Positions 15,194-24,175 are shown, counted from the stretch's first letter. The stretch: DNA of 33,209 nt from Syntrophorhabdaceae bacterium (GCA_017992765.1 JAGOOA010000027.1:1-33209), one strand, 5' to 3'. The notes: generated from the letters alone by a model not told the origin. Numbers and translations: made by a program.

Positions 15194-15457
15194 ATGGGGA
15201 CCGTAAAAATTTTCTACAAAGATGATTGCCCGATGTGTCCGATGGCGAAAAAGTTAAGAGACATTCTCCAGGAAAAAAACGTCAATGTCGATGATTTCAA
15301 TGTGGGGACGCTGGAAGGACTCACCGAGGCGACTTATTACCGGGTCATGGCACTGCCGACGGTCGTCGTTGAAGATGAAACGGAAAATTGGGTCGGTGAG
15401 TGGCGGGGAAACGTGCCCAACATCGACGAGGTCCTGCATGTCGTGCACGGTGCATAG
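15194..15457 (+). CDS. Glutaredoxin-like (NrdH-type) redoxin
   Basis: This 87-residue thioredoxin-fold protein has a C-P-M-C active site (Cys 12 and 15) after the first beta strand (V-K-I-F-Y-K-D-D) and a cis-Pro loop A-L-P-T-V-V-V-E-D near residue 56. The layout fits NrdH and small glutaredoxins. GGAGG lies just upstream of ATG 15194. It sits 27 bp after nrdD and overlaps the nrdG start by 20 bp, so it is part of the ribonucleotide reductase operon. I infer that it delivers electrons to NrdD, as known for redoxin-dependent class III enzymes. Its own reductase is not in the window. Confidence 0.88.
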   Translation: MGTVKIFYKDDCPMCPMAKKLRDILQEKNVNVDDFNVGTLEGLTEATYYRVMALPTVVVEDETENWVGEWRGNVPNIDEVLHVVHGA

Positions 15458-16271
15458 CGTTCCCATCCGGGGCTTCCTGGAAACGAGCTTTATTGACTGG
15501 AAGGGTCGCCTCTCATCCGTATTGTTTACCGGCGGGTGCAACTTCAGGTGCCCTTTTTGCCATAATGCCGAGCTTGTCCTTCATCATGACGCGATGGAGG
15601 AGATACCGCTGGAGCACATCATCCTTACCCTGAGGAAATACAAAAAATGGTTGGACAGGATCGTTATTACCGGGGGCGAACCAACGATCCATATGGACCT
15701 CTTTCGCTTGATCGGCCGGATAAAATCTGAAGGCACCAAGGTCAAGCTCGACACGAACGGGTCGTCGCCATTTATGCTGAAAGGGCTTGTAAACGACGGG
15801 CTCATCGATTATATTGCCATGGATGTCAAAGGCCCCGTTGACAGATATAAAAGGTGGTGCGGCGTCGATATAAACACAAAAAACATTGAAGAGAGCATAC
15901 AATTCATCCTCGAAGGAAAGGTAGACTATGAATTCAGGATGACGGTTGTGCCCTTCCTCCACCGCGAAGATGACGTCTACGAGGCCGCGGAATACATCCG
16001 GGACGCAAAGCGGTTTACGATTCAGGAATTTAGGCCCCACAACACCCTTGATCCGTCATACGCAAATATCAAGCCTTTCTCGCCGGACAAGGTTGCAAAG
16101 ATCAGGGAGAACGTTGAGCAGATCATAGCAGGCAACAGCCAGCGCGCAGTAGCCAACAGCAGGCACAAGGTGGCCAGCGAAGAACACGCGGCCCCCGGCC
16201 CCGAGCATACAGCCGTCAGCCATCAGCAGCCAGCCACAAAAAAAACCATATATATCAATACCCACGAATAG
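15438..16271 (+). CDS. nrdG: Anaerobic ribonucleotide reductase activase (radical SAM), with repeat-derived C-terminal tail
   Basis: This radical-SAM enzyme makes the glycyl radical on NrdD using S-adenosylmethionine and a 4Fe-4S cluster. The cluster motif is C-N-F-R-C-P-F-C (Cys 34, 38, 41), followed by the SAM-binding I-T-G-G-E-P-T. ATG 15438 is chosen because it has GAGG 6 nt upstream and overlaps the redoxin stop, so the genes are coupled; the open frame further upstream lies inside the redoxin gene. The body ends near residue 230, where the family normally stops. The last 45 or so residues (Q-R-A-V-A-N-S-R ... H-T-A-V-S-H-Q-Q-P-A-T) are encoded by CAGC-type word repeats and are probably non-functional. 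A terminator shared with rpoD follows. Confidence 0.93.
   Translation: MSCTVHSVPIRGFLETSFIDWKGRLSSVLFTGGCNFRCPFCHNAELVLHHDAMEEIPLEHIILTLRKYKKWLDRIVITGGEPTIHMDLFRLIGRIKSEGTKVKLDTNGSSPFMLKGLVNDGLIDYIAMDVKGPVDRYKRWCGVDINTKNIEESIQFILEGKVDYEFRMTVVPFLHREDDVYEAAEYIRDAKRFTIQEFRPHNTLDPSYANIKPFSPDKVAKIRENVEQIIAGNSQRAVANSRHKVASEEHAAPGPEHTAVSHQQPATKKTIYINTHE
16127..16240. repeat. CAGC-type word repeats inside the 3' end of nrdG
   Basis: The words AACAGCCAGC, AGCCAACAGC and CAGCCGTCAGCCATCAGC recur here. This is the same word family seen in gaps at 919-1007 and 24049-24158, but here it is translated as the NrdG tail. Confidence 0.65.
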
Positions 16272-16280
16272 AAGATAAAA

Positions 16281-16309
16281 AAGGTGAGGCCGGAACCAGG
16301 CCTCACCTT
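16281..16309 (-). terminator. Rho-independent terminator of rpoD (also between rpoD and nrdG)
   Basis: AAGGTGAGGCC (16281-16291) pairs perfectly with GGCCTCACCTT (16299-16309) around a 7-nt loop. Read on the minus strand the stem runs into TTTTTT, so it is a strong terminator for rpoD. On the plus strand the following bases are only mildly T-rich, but the stem probably also stops nrdG transcripts. Confidence 0.88.
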
Positions 16310-16339
16310 CTCATTGTCCAATCTTCGTGATCTCTTTCC

Positions 16340-17854
16340 TTACTCCAGGAAGCTGTCGAGCCTCTTGCGCCTTGAGGGGTGTTTCAATTTCCGCAGGGCC
16401 TTTGCCTCTATCTGCCTGATGCGCTCACGGGTCAGGCCAAAGACCTCGCCGACCTCTTCAAGCGTATAGTCGGTCTTCTCGCCGATGCCGAGCCTCATCC
16501 TGATCACCTTCTCCTCTCTCGGGGTAAGGGTGGACAGAACCTTGTCGATCTCTTCTTTGAGGGAGATGCCGACAAGCTCGTTGAACGGCGAGGGAGACTT
16601 AGGGTCTGCAATAAAATCACCGAGCTTTGATTCATCGTCACCGATAGGGGTCTCGATAGAGATCGGCTCGTTGGAAACCTTCATGATCTTCCGTACCTTT
16701 TCAAGGGGCAAACCGGCCTTCAGAGATATCTCATCAAGGTTCGGCTCCCGCCCCAGGTCCTGAAACAGGGATATGGTCACCTTGGTGATCTTGTTCATCG
16801 TCTCCAGAACGTGGACAGGGACCCTGATCGTCCTTGCATAGTCTGCGATCGCCCTCGTGATGGCCTGGCGTATCCACCATGTCGAATAGGTGGAAAACTT
16901 GTATCCTTTCTGGTAATCATACTTTTCCGCTGCCTTCATGAGGCCCATGTTCCCTTCCTGTATGAGGTCTAAGAAGGAAAGGCCCCTGTTAAGGTACTTC
17001 TTCGCTATATTGATAACAAGCCTGAGGTTTGCCTGTATGAGCCTGTTCTTTACTGCCTTGAGCCCGTTTTCGATGGCCACGATCTCCATCAACCTCCGCT
17101 TGACCTTTTTTACCTCTTTGTCGTCCATGAACTTGATCTGCCTGCCGATCTTCCTGATCACCTCTTCGAGGACCTTCTTGTTCAGGTTGAGGTTTATAAG
17201 GGTCTCTTCCATCTTCAGTTCGGCGGCCTTAAGCTTTTTGTCATATTGCTTCCTTGTAGCAGCATCGACGCCGGTCATCTTCCTGCGGAACTCTTCCTTC
17301 TTTTCAAAAAGATTCTTTACGCTGTTAATGAGAGATATGGTCTTCTTTTTGTATTTCTCTTCATCCTTTTTCGTATAGTTCATCTCGTCAATGTTTTTAA
17401 TGACATCGATGATGTTGATCGTCTCTTTCTTCAGTTGCGACGACAGCTCCTGGAGTTCGCGGACGGCATGGGGCAGATCGAAAAGGAGGTTGCGTATCTT
17501 CCGTTCGCCCTCTTCTATCTTTTTCGCAATGGTATACTCTTCATCTGATGTGAGCAATGATACCCTGCCGATATCTTTGAGGTAGGCCCAGATGATATTA
17601 TCGGTTCTCTCCGAGGGGAATTTCTCTATCTCCCCCCATTCCTGAGACTCTTCCTCCGGTGTCTCCACCTTTTCCTTAATCGTTTCAACAATATCTATGT
17701 TCGACTCGGAGAGGAAATCGAAGATGTCCTCAATATCTTCTGGCGAGAAGATGTTCTGCGGGAGGATATCGTTGATCTCGTCGGGCGTGAGAAAACCCTT
17801 TTCCATGCCCACGTCGATCAGGTGTTTTATTTCGCTGAAATTTTTTATGCTCAT
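16340..17854 (-). CDS. rpoD: RNA polymerase primary sigma factor (sigma-70)
   Basis: This housekeeping sigma factor directs RNA polymerase to TTGACA/TATAAT promoters. The 504 residues contain a short acidic region 1.1, region 1.2 ([12 protein letters not shown]), a charged non-conserved region, region 2 ([26 protein letters not shown]), region 3 and region 4 ending in the helix-turn-helix [26 protein letters not shown] 17854 is preferred because GGAG lies 6 nt upstream and the family N-terminus follows; in-frame codons further upstream fall in a leader hairpin. A clear promoter lies at 17940-17968. The usual dnaG neighbour is absent. Confidence 0.97.
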   Translation of the reverse strand: MSIKNFSEIKHLIDVGMEKGFLTPDEINDILPQNIFSPEDIEDIFDFLSESNIDIVETIKEKVETPEEESQEWGEIEKFPSERTDNIIWAYLKDIGRVSLLTSDEEYTIAKKIEEGERKIRNLLFDLPHAVRELQELSSQLKKETINIIDVIKNIDEMNYTKKDEEKYKKKTISLINSVKNLFEKKEEFRRKMTGVDAATRKQYDKKLKAAELKMEETLINLNLNKKVLEEVIRKIGRQIKFMDDKEVKKVKRRLMEIVAIENGLKAVKNRLIQANLRLVINIAKKYLNRGLSFLDLIQEGNMGLMKAAEKYDYQKGYKFSTYSTWWIRQAITRAIADYARTIRVPVHVLETMNKITKVTISLFQDLGREPNLDEISLKAGLPLEKVRKIMKVSNEPISIETPIGDDESKLGDFIADPKSPSPFNELVGISLKEEIDKVLSTLTPREEKVIRMRLGIGEKTDYTLEEVGEVFGLTRERIRQIEAKALRKLKHPSRRKRLDSFLE

Positions 17855-17870
17855 GGCTGGCTCCAAAACA

Positions 17871-17903
17871 TAAAAAATGCCCCAAATCAAGCGATTTGAG
17901 GGC
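17871..17903 (-). promoter_or_regulatory. Terminator-like hairpin in the rpoD leader
   Basis: On the minus strand a stem of about 10 bp with one bulge (GCCCTCAAATC / GATTTGGGGC, GCTT loop; 17903-17879) is followed directly by ATTTTTTA. It lies between the rpoD promoter and its ribosome binding site, so it could act as an attenuator. A six-codon open frame (ATG at 17871) starts just after it and its TGA overlaps the rpoD ATG. Confidence 0.65.
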
Positions 17904-17939
17904 ACCTCTTATTATGTTTCTCAGTTATCTATGCAATAA

Positions 17940-17968
17940 ATATAACAATTCCCTGGTATTTTTGTCAA
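17940..17968 (-). promoter_or_regulatory. Sigma-70 promoter of rpoD
   Basis: On the minus strand TTGACA (17968-17963) and TTATAT (17945-17940) are 17 bp apart. Transcription would start near 17933, giving a leader of about 80 nt that contains the hairpin at 17879-17903. Confidence 0.65.
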
Positions 17969-18111
17969 GCAGGTTTTTATGAAATTGCTCGCCGTGGGCT
18001 TCTTTTGTAAACAAATTTCACATGATGCCTTTTATTATAACTATTTAGGGGGAATCATCCGGATTGAAATAGTCCTGCGCTTATGATACATTACCATTGG
18101 TTTTTAAACCC

Positions 18112-19155
18112 ATGGACATAAGAGAAAGATTAGAAAAAAGGGAAGAGCTTATTCTCTCTCCCTTTGCACAAAAAAGCAACCAGACAAGGGGAAGGCTGAA
18201 ACCGGAGCCTGAATGCGACATTCGGCCTGCTTTTCAGCATGACAGGGACAGGATAACGCACAGCAAATCCTTCCGGAGGCTGAAGCACAAGACGCAAGTC
18301 TTTCTCTCCCCTGCCGGCGATCATTACAGGACAAGGCTCACCCACACCCTTGAGGTTGCACAGATAGGGCGGACCATTGGAAAAGCCCTTGATCTGAACG
18401 AAGATCTCGTTGAAGCGATCTCTCTCGGCCACGACCTCGGCCATACTCCATTCGGCCATGCCGGGGAAGACGTCCTCAATGACATCCATAAGGGCGGGTT
18501 CCGCCATTACGAACAGAGCCTCAGGGTTGCGGATATACTGGAGAGGGACGGCAAAGGGCTCAACCTGACCCATGAAGTGAGAGACGGCATTCTGCGCCAC
18601 TCAAAGGGCAAGGGGGAAATCGTTATCAGGGATGAAGCGGAAAGACCCCTCACAAAAGAGGCTGAAGTGGTAAGGGTCGCCGATGTGATCGCCTATCTAA
18701 ACCACGATATAGACGACGCGATCAGGGGGAACGTAATCGCGGAAGAGGACCTGCCCAAAGAATGCAGGGAGTATCTGGGCGTCACCGTGTCGGACAGGAT
18801 CGATAGCATGGTGCGGGGAGTCATATCAGAGACGCTGAAAGATCCGGAATTACGGGTGAATTTTGGTGAGGAATTGGAGGAACATATAGTCCAGCTGAGA
18901 GATTTCCTTTATGAAGCGGTATACGACAGCAACATCGTCCATGGGGACTTTCTGAAATGTTCCAGGATCATCACCGACCTTTACCAGTACTTTCTGAAAA
19001 ATCCCGACAAATTCCTGGAAGAGACCGAAAAGAGCGATTTTTACGACGACCCGGCAACGTGCGTATGCGATCTTATCGCGGGCATGACAGACCGCTATGC
19101 CTTTAACCTTTTTGAGAAGATATTTCTCCCGTTGCCGTGGAATATACCGCTTTGA
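18112..19155 (+). CDS. dgt: dGTPase-like deoxynucleoside triphosphate triphosphohydrolase
   Basis: This HD-domain enzyme cuts dNTPs to deoxynucleoside and tripolyphosphate, helping to balance dNTP pools. Family motifs are visible: R-I-T-H-S-K-S-F-R-R-L-K-H-K-T-Q-V-F near residue 48, T-R-L-T-H-T-L-E-V-A-Q-I (metal His78), the G-H-D-L-G-H-T-P-F-G-H-A-G-E core (His107, Asp108) and a later V-A-D-V-I-A-Y-L-N-H-D-I-D-D-A. At 347 residues it fits the short dGTPase-like type 2 proteins. ATG 18112 starts the family N-terminus; the TTG 15 nt upstream is less likely. No clear ribosome binding site is seen. It is divergent from rpoD and heads a run of plus-strand genes. Confidence 0.93.
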   Translation: MDIRERLEKREELILSPFAQKSNQTRGRLKPEPECDIRPAFQHDRDRITHSKSFRRLKHKTQVFLSPAGDHYRTRLTHTLEVAQIGRTIGKALDLNEDLVEAISLGHDLGHTPFGHAGEDVLNDIHKGGFRHYEQSLRVADILERDGKGLNLTHEVRDGILRHSKGKGEIVIRDEAERPLTKEAEVVRVADVIAYLNHDIDDAIRGNVIAEEDLPKECREYLGVTVSDRIDSMVRGVISETLKDPELRVNFGEELEEHIVQLRDFLYEAVYDSNIVHGDFLKCSRIITDLYQYFLKNPDKFLEETEKSDFYDDPATCVCDLIAGMTDRYAFNLFEKIFLPLPWNIPL

Positions 19156-19179
19156 CGGAACGAAGACACGATAAAGACC

Positions 19180-19245
19180 GTAAGGCGTCAGGCGTGAGGC
19201 GTGAAGGGTTCAACCCCCTTACGACTTACGCCTCACGGATTCACG
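19180..19245. repeat. GGCGT-type inverted word repeat between dgt and valS
   Basis: Words such as GGCGTCAGGCGTGAGGCGT recur on the left, and TTACGCCTCACG on the right. CGTGAGGCGT (19193-19202) is a perfect inverted match to ACGCCTCACG (19228-19237), with AAGGG/CCCTT inside. The transcript could fold into a hairpin just before valS. Confidence 0.7.
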
Positions 19246-19283
19246 AGAATTTCATGTTTTAATATTGATATTGGAGATTGAAT

Positions 19284-21917
19284 ATGATGGACAAGATTTA
19301 TAATCCTCACGCCATAGAAGAAAAGTGGTACCGGTTCTGGGTTGAAAAGGGATTTTTTACCGCTGAAGGGAGGTCTCCGAAACCTTCCTTTTCCATGGTC
19401 ATCCCTCCCCCGAATGTTACCGGCTCTCTCCATATGGGCCACGCATTGAATAATACCCTGCAAGACATTGTGACCCGATTCAGGAGGATGGCGGGTTCCA
19501 ATGCGCTGTGGCTCCCCGGGACCGATCATGCGGGCATCGCGACGCAGAACGTCGTTGAAAGGGAGCTCGCAAAAGAAGGAAAGACCCGCGAGACGCTCGG
19601 CCGGGAGGCATTCATAGAGAGGGTCTGGCAATGGAAAGAACAGTCAGGGAACACTATCATAGAACAGCTCAAGCGGCTCGGCTGCTCCTGTGACTGGTCC
19701 AGGGAGCGCTTCACAATGGACGAGGGGCTTTCGAGGGCTGTCCGCGAGGTATTCGTAAGGCTTTACAACGAAGGGCTCATCTACAGGGACAACTACATCA
19801 TCAACTGGTGCCCGCGGTGCAAGACTGCCCTTTCAGACCTCGAGGCCGAGCATGAAGAGACCAACGGGCACCTCTACCATATCCGGTATCCTCTGGCAGA
19901 AGGCAAAGGATACCTTACGGTTGCCACGACAAGGCCCGAGACCATGCTTGGCGATACAGCCGTCGCCGTAAACCCCGACGACGAACGATACGGAAAATAC
20001 GTAGGAAAACAGGTCATACTTCCCATTATGGAGAAAAAGATCCCTGTTATCGGCGACAGCTATGTCGATACGTCATTCGGTACGGGCGTGCTCAAGGTTA
20101 CGCCTGCACACGACCTCAATGACTTCGAGATCATGAAGAGGCATTGCCTCGAGGTCGTCAAAGTCATCGATGACGACGGGAAGATGAACGAAAACGCTGT
20201 CCATTACAAAGGCACGGACAGGTTTGAATGCCGCGAAAAGATAGTCCGCGAGCTTGACGAGAAAGGCCTTCTTGAAAAGATCGAGCCCTATAACCTTGGC
20301 GTAGGAAAGTGCTACCGCTGCAAGACCATCGTGGAGCCATCGCTTTCGCTCCAGTGGTTCCTGAAGATGAAGCCCCTCGCACAGCCGGCGATCGAGGCGG
20401 TAAGGTCACACCGGGTCAGGATCATCCCCGAGATGTGGGAGAAGGTTTATTTCGAATGGATGGAGAATATCAGGGACTGGTGCATCTCCCGCCAGATATG
20501 GTGGGGGCACAGAATTCCCGTATGGTACTGCGACAGGTGCAACAAAACCTATGTGTCTGTCGACAACATCGATACCTGCCAGGATTGTAAGGAAAAGCTG
20601 CGCCAGGAGTCCGACGTCCTCGACACATGGTTCTCGTCAGGGCTCTGGCCGTTCACTACTCTCGGCTGGCCTGATAACACCGACGACCTGAAGACCTTCT
20701 ACCCGACGTCTCTTCTCATCACCGGGTTCGATATCCTCTTTTTCTGGGTAGCCCGGATGATCATGATGGGGCTCAAATTCATGGGAGATGTGCCCTTTCG
20801 CGACGTATACATCCACGCGCTTGTAAGGGACGCAGAAGGCAAGAAGATGAGCAAATCAAAAGGGAACGTTATAGACCCCCTTGTCATAATGGACCGGTAC
20901 GGTACGGATTCGTTCAGGTTCATCCTTACCCTCCTCGCCGCACAGGGGCGCGATGTTCTCCTGTCGGAGGAGAGGATCGAGGGCGCAAGGAATTTCGTTA
21001 ACAAGGTCTGGAACGCCTCCAAGCTTGCCCTGGCTTTCCTGCAAGACAGCGAAACAGCTCCGGAGACAAAAAGGTCATCCTACCTGCCCGATGTGTGGAT
21101 CAGATCAAGGGCGCAAAAAGTGATCAGGGAGGTAACGGAGAGCATCAACTCATATAGGTTCAACGAAGCGGCAAGCAGCCTTTACTCCTTTATATGGCAC
21201 GAGTTCTGCGACTGGTACCTGGAGCTCATAAAACCGAACCTCTACGGCAAGGTCACAACCTTTGATGCCGGTGCGACTCGCTCTGTGCTCTACAGGACCC
21301 TCACGGATATCATGAAGCTTTTGCATCCCATCATGCCCTTTGTTACGGAAGAGGTATACCAGCGCCTTCCCGGCCGGGATGCGGAGAGCGTTATGACCTC
21401 CGCATTTCCGGTGTTCAACGAGGCCGAGCTGGACGAAGAAAGCGAGACGAACATGGCAACGATCATGGGGGTAGTTGACGTTGTCCGCAACATCCGCGGC
21501 GAAACGGGGATAGCCCCCAACGTAAAAATAGGGGTCGTTATCCGTGCAAACGGCCAGCAAAAGCTTCTCAAGGCATATGAATTTTACATGAAGGAACTTG
21601 CAAGGATCAAGGACATCCTTTTCTTGGACGGCAATGCGCCGGAGCATTCGGCGGTAGGCGTATACAAAGGCATAGAAGTATTTGTCCCCATCGAGGGCCT
21701 GATAGATGTCCAGAAAGAGCTGGGGCGGATCGAAAAAGAACTTGCCAAGATACATGAAGACAGCGAAAAGATCTCTGCCAAGCTCAACAATTCAGCCTTC
21801 AGGGAAAAGGCGCCTCCGGAGGTGATCGCAAAAAATGAGGCAAGCTTCAACGAGCTGCAGGAGAAGCGCGAAAAGCTCGTGGCGAGCAAAAAAATGCTGG
21901 AGAGCATAGCAGGGTAG
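19284..21917 (+). CDS. valS: Valyl-tRNA synthetase
   Basis: This class I synthetase attaches valine to tRNA-Val in the cytoplasm. The 877 residues show the ATP-site [14 protein letters not shown] (HIGH motif), the large editing insertion ([15 protein letters not shown]), the K-M-S-K-S-K-G-N-V loop, the anticodon-binding helical domain and a C-terminal coiled-coil arm ([14 protein letters not shown]). ATG 19284 has GGAG 7 nt upstream. A hairpin-forming word repeat lies in the leader; I see no T-box. The next gene starts only 3 nt after the stop. Confidence 0.97.
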   Translation: MMDKIYNPHAIEEKWYRFWVEKGFFTAEGRSPKPSFSMVIPPPNVTGSLHMGHALNNTLQDIVTRFRRMAGSNALWLPGTDHAGIATQNVVERELAKEGKTRETLGREAFIERVWQWKEQSGNTIIEQLKRLGCSCDWSRERFTMDEGLSRAVREVFVRLYNEGLIYRDNYIINWCPRCKTALSDLEAEHEETNGHLYHIRYPLAEGKGYLTVATTRPETMLGDTAVAVNPDDERYGKYVGKQVILPIMEKKIPVIGDSYVDTSFGTGVLKVTPAHDLNDFEIMKRHCLEVVKVIDDDGKMNENAVHYKGTDRFECREKIVRELDEKGLLEKIEPYNLGVGKCYRCKTIVEPSLSLQWFLKMKPLAQPAIEAVRSHRVRIIPEMWEKVYFEWMENIRDWCISRQIWWGHRIPVWYCDRCNKTYVSVDNIDTCQDCKEKLRQESDVLDTWFSSGLWPFTTLGWPDNTDDLKTFYPTSLLITGFDILFFWVARMIMMGLKFMGDVPFRDVYIHALVRDAEGKKMSKSKGNVIDPLVIMDRYGTDSFRFILTLLAAQGRDVLLSEERIEGARNFVNKVWNASKLALAFLQDSETAPETKRSSYLPDVWIRSRAQKVIREVTESINSYRFNEAASSLYSFIWHEFCDWYLELIKPNLYGKVTTFDAGATRSVLYRTLTDIMKLLHPIMPFVTEEVYQRLPGRDAESVMTSAFPVFNEAELDEESETNMATIMGVVDVVRNIRGETGIAPNVKIGVVIRANGQQKLLKAYEFYMKELARIKDILFLDGNAPEHSAVGVYKGIEVFVPIEGLIDVQKELGRIEKELAKIHEDSEKISAKLNNSAFREKAPPEVIAKNEASFNELQEKREKLVASKKMLESIAG

Positions 21918-21920
21918 AAG

Positions 21921-23228
21921 ATGCCGCTAAACTTTTCCTTTATCGAATCGTACATCGCAGACCACCAGGATATTATAAAAGACCGCTTCCTTCTGCGAAA
22001 CGAGCGGTACAGGCTTCTTTCCGAGCTCGGGAGCACCTTGCAGTCGACGCTCAAGGATTATGAGATCTTCGAGACAGAGTTCAGGTCGCTCGTGCTCCAC
22101 AAGATCGATGGCGCCACATCGCTCGAGGAGCTGAGGGTATACCACGATATAGCTGTTGCCGGCATAGAAAATTTCTACCTTGAAGAAGAAAGCATCCTCG
22201 ATACCCACGACCTTTTTCGCATCGCCCGGGATAAGCTCATCACCAAGGTATTAACTATGGTGGAAAAGGAGATGGAAGAGGAAGGGATGGGAAAGCCTCC
22301 CACAGACTATGTATGGGGAGGCCTCGGAAGCGAAGGCAGGGACGAGCAGACGATGATCACCGACCAGGACAATATGATCATCTATGAGGAGCCGGATAAA
22401 GACTTCATGTCAAAGGATCTCGGAAAGAGGTTGCATGAAGAGTTTGAGCAGAGGGACATCAAGGTATCAAAAGACGGCCCGGGGCCAAAGCAGGTCGTTG
22501 ACTACTATTATGAGATCTTTTGCCGGAAGGCTACGAACAGCCTCCATGAAGTCGGCTTTGAGCGGTGCAAAGGCAATGTCATGCCGACAAATGAAAAATG
22601 GCGGGGGTCCACCGAAGACTGGAAAAAACGCATAGAAGACAGGATCACCTACGAGCAGGGCATCTTTGAGGCCCTGGACGTGATAATCCTGACAGACGCC
22701 CGGCCCGTAAAGGGCAACGTAAAGCTCCTCGACTCGCTTCTGGAATACTTTTTCAAAAAGCTCACAGATAACAAGCACGTCATGAAGGATTTTATCCAGT
22801 CTGCTGTACTCATGCCGAGCGCCCTTACCTTCTTCGGCGGCTTCAAGACCGAAAAAGAAGGAGAGAACAAGGATAAGTTCAACATCAAGCTTCTCGGCTG
22901 GGCACCGCTTATACTCGCAGTAAGAATGGTCGCTCTCGTGGGCGGCATCTATGAAAGAAATACGCTGCGGCGGATACAGTCGCTCAGGAAGAAGAACATC
23001 ATTAAAAAAGATATGGAAACAGACCTCATAGACGCATATTTTACCTTTGTCAGGTTCAGGATAATGAGCCAGGTCAACTACAGAATTGACAACACAAAAG
23101 ACAAGAATTATCTAAAGCCTGATATGCTTGGGCCCGATGAACAGGAGAGGCTGCGCAAGGCGATGAAAACGGTGGAGGCATTTCAGAAATACATCCAGGA
23201 AACCCAGCTCTTCGGGCAGATGTTATAG
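21921..23228 (+). CDS. DUF294-type putative nucleotidyltransferase
   Basis: This is a 435-residue GlnD-like protein. A helical N-terminal part (1-125) is followed by a nucleotidyltransferase core, G-L-G-S-E-G-R-D-E-Q-T-M-I-T-D-Q-D-N (134-151; Gly-Ser at 136-137 and metal-binding Asp148 and Asp150). A helical C-terminal domain of the DUF294_C type follows (S-A-L-T-F-F-G-G-F ... F-V-R-F-R-I-M-S-Q-V-N-Y). Known relatives usually carry a cyclic-nucleotide domain and a CBS pair at their N-terminus; those are missing here, and a CBS-pair gene follows 56 bp downstream. It probably modifies a target protein or acts as a signalling enzyme; the target is unknown. It is coupled to valS (3-nt gap). Confidence 0.85.
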   Translation: MPLNFSFIESYIADHQDIIKDRFLLRNERYRLLSELGSTLQSTLKDYEIFETEFRSLVLHKIDGATSLEELRVYHDIAVAGIENFYLEEESILDTHDLFRIARDKLITKVLTMVEKEMEEEGMGKPPTDYVWGGLGSEGRDEQTMITDQDNMIIYEEPDKDFMSKDLGKRLHEEFEQRDIKVSKDGPGPKQVVDYYYEIFCRKATNSLHEVGFERCKGNVMPTNEKWRGSTEDWKKRIEDRITYEQGIFEALDVIILTDARPVKGNVKLLDSLLEYFFKKLTDNKHVMKDFIQSAVLMPSALTFFGGFKTEKEGENKDKFNIKLLGWAPLILAVRMVALVGGIYERNTLRRIQSLRKKNIIKKDMETDLIDAYFTFVRFRIMSQVNYRIDNTKDKNYLKPDMLGPDEQERLRKAMKTVEAFQKYIQETQLFGQML

Positions 23229-23284
23229 CGATGAGCATTATATAGAGTGCTTTTGTGCCGCAATGCCATTGTATGGAGGAATAG

Positions 23285-23656
23285 ATGAAAGTAGTGGAAC
23301 TTATGAACAAGAACGTAGTCACATGCCACCCTTCAGAAAAGCTCAACGTCATTATCAACAAGTTCGAGCTCTTTAATATCGCGGGCATGCCTGTGGTCGA
23401 CAAGGGGAACCTCATCGGCATCATCTGCCAGAGCGACGTCCTCAAAGGGCTCAAGGCGGGCAGCATACAGGACCTTTCCGTGAGAGACGTAATGGTCGAG
23501 AATGTTATCACTGCCCCTCCGACGGAGTCCGCTGTTAATATCGCAAAGACCATGATAGAAAAAAAGGTGAACAGGATCCCTATTATTGACAACGGCAAGC
23601 TCGTTGGTATCGTCACAAGGGGCGACATCATAAAGGCTGTAGCTGAATGCGGGTGA
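23285..23656 (+). CDS. Stand-alone CBS-domain-pair protein
   Basis: These 123 residues form two CBS motifs (about 1-60 and 65-123), each with the M-N-K-N-V-V-T or V-R-D-V-M-V-E-N-V-I-T start and a G-M-P-V-V-D-K-G-N-L-I-G-I or R-I-P-I-I-D-N-G-K-L-V-G-I-V end. CBS pairs bind adenine nucleotides or S-adenosylmethionine and regulate attached or partner proteins. GGAGG lies 6-7 nt before ATG 23285. It follows the DUF294 protein, in whose relatives the same CBS pair is fused, so I infer that it regulates that enzyme in trans. Confidence 0.9.
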   Translation: MKVVELMNKNVVTCHPSEKLNVIINKFELFNIAGMPVVDKGNLIGIICQSDVLKGLKAGSIQDLSVRDVMVENVITAPPTESAVNIAKTMIEKKVNRIPIIDNGKLVGIVTRGDIIKAVAECG

Positions 23657-23657
23657 A

Positions 23658-23716
23658 GATGGAGTTCGGAGTTGGGAGTAGAAGCACGGGATCATAGAGT
23701 GCGGAGTAAAAGCATA
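23658..23716. repeat. GGAGT-type word repeat
   Basis: Words such as GGAGTTCGGAGTTGGGAGT and GAGTGCGGAGT recur between the CBS gene and gatC. It resembles the other gap repeats in style but uses a different word. Confidence 0.5.
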
Positions 23717-23739
23717 ATAGAATGCAGGAGGCGTGAAAA

Positions 23740-24036
23740 GTGAAGATCGATAAAGACGTTGTGCAATATGTTGCCCACTTGGGGAGGCTTGCCCTGGAGC
23801 CCCATGAGGTTGATCTATACACCGCTCAGCTAAACAGGATCCTCGAATATATGGACACCCTCAACACCCTTGATACGGAAGGGGTGGAGCCTACGAGCCA
23901 CGCGATTCCTGTGACCTGCGTATTCAGAGACGATCTGGTAAAAGATTCTTTCATCGTAGAGGATTCAATTTTGAATGCACCGGAGAAGATCGGTTCGTCC
24001 TTCAAGGTACCCCCGATCATTGAGGTGGAAGAATAG
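23740..24036 (+). CDS. gatC: Aspartyl/glutamyl-tRNA amidotransferase subunit C
   Basis: GatC is the small subunit that holds GatA and GatB together in the enzyme that amidates misacylated Glu-tRNA-Gln or Asp-tRNA-Asn. The 98 residues show the family pattern: V-A-H-L-G-R-L-A-L near the start, Q-L-N-R-I-L-E-Y-M-D-T-L-N-T-L-D-T-E-G-V-E-P-T in the middle, R-D-D at about 66 and the C-terminal F-K-V-P-P-I-I-E. The start is GTG 23740, with AGGAGG 8 nt upstream. gatA follows after a 139-bp gap full of word repeats. Confidence 0.95.
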   Translation: MKIDKDVVQYVAHLGRLALEPHEVDLYTAQLNRILEYMDTLNTLDTEGVEPTSHAIPVTCVFRDDLVKDSFIVEDSILNAPEKIGSSFKVPPIIEVEE

Positions 24037-24048
24037 ATAAGCACCTAT

Positions 24049-24158
24049 CAGCTTTCAGCCTTCAGCTATCAGCAGAGAGCAAAGGCTGGAAACAAAAGAG
24101 ATGCGCAAGAGAATAAAATGGTTCATAGCTGATAGCTGTTCGCTGAGAGCTGATAGCT
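24049..24158. repeat. TCAGC/GCTGA inverted word-repeat element between gatC and gatA
   Basis: The left part repeats CAGCTTTCAGC and CAGCTATCAGC; the right part repeats GCTGATAGCTG and GAGAGCTGATAGCT. CAGCTATCAGC (24063-24073) is a perfect inverted match to GCTGATAGCTG (24128-24138). It splits the gatC-gatA pair, which must still be expressed together. Confidence 0.75.
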
Positions 24159-24175
24159 AAAAACAAGGAGACATT

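Noticed and set aside
19180-19283. A T-box leader for valS
   Set aside because: The leader is short and made of word repeats; I see no T-box consensus or specifier stem, and T-boxes are rare outside Gram-positive lineages.
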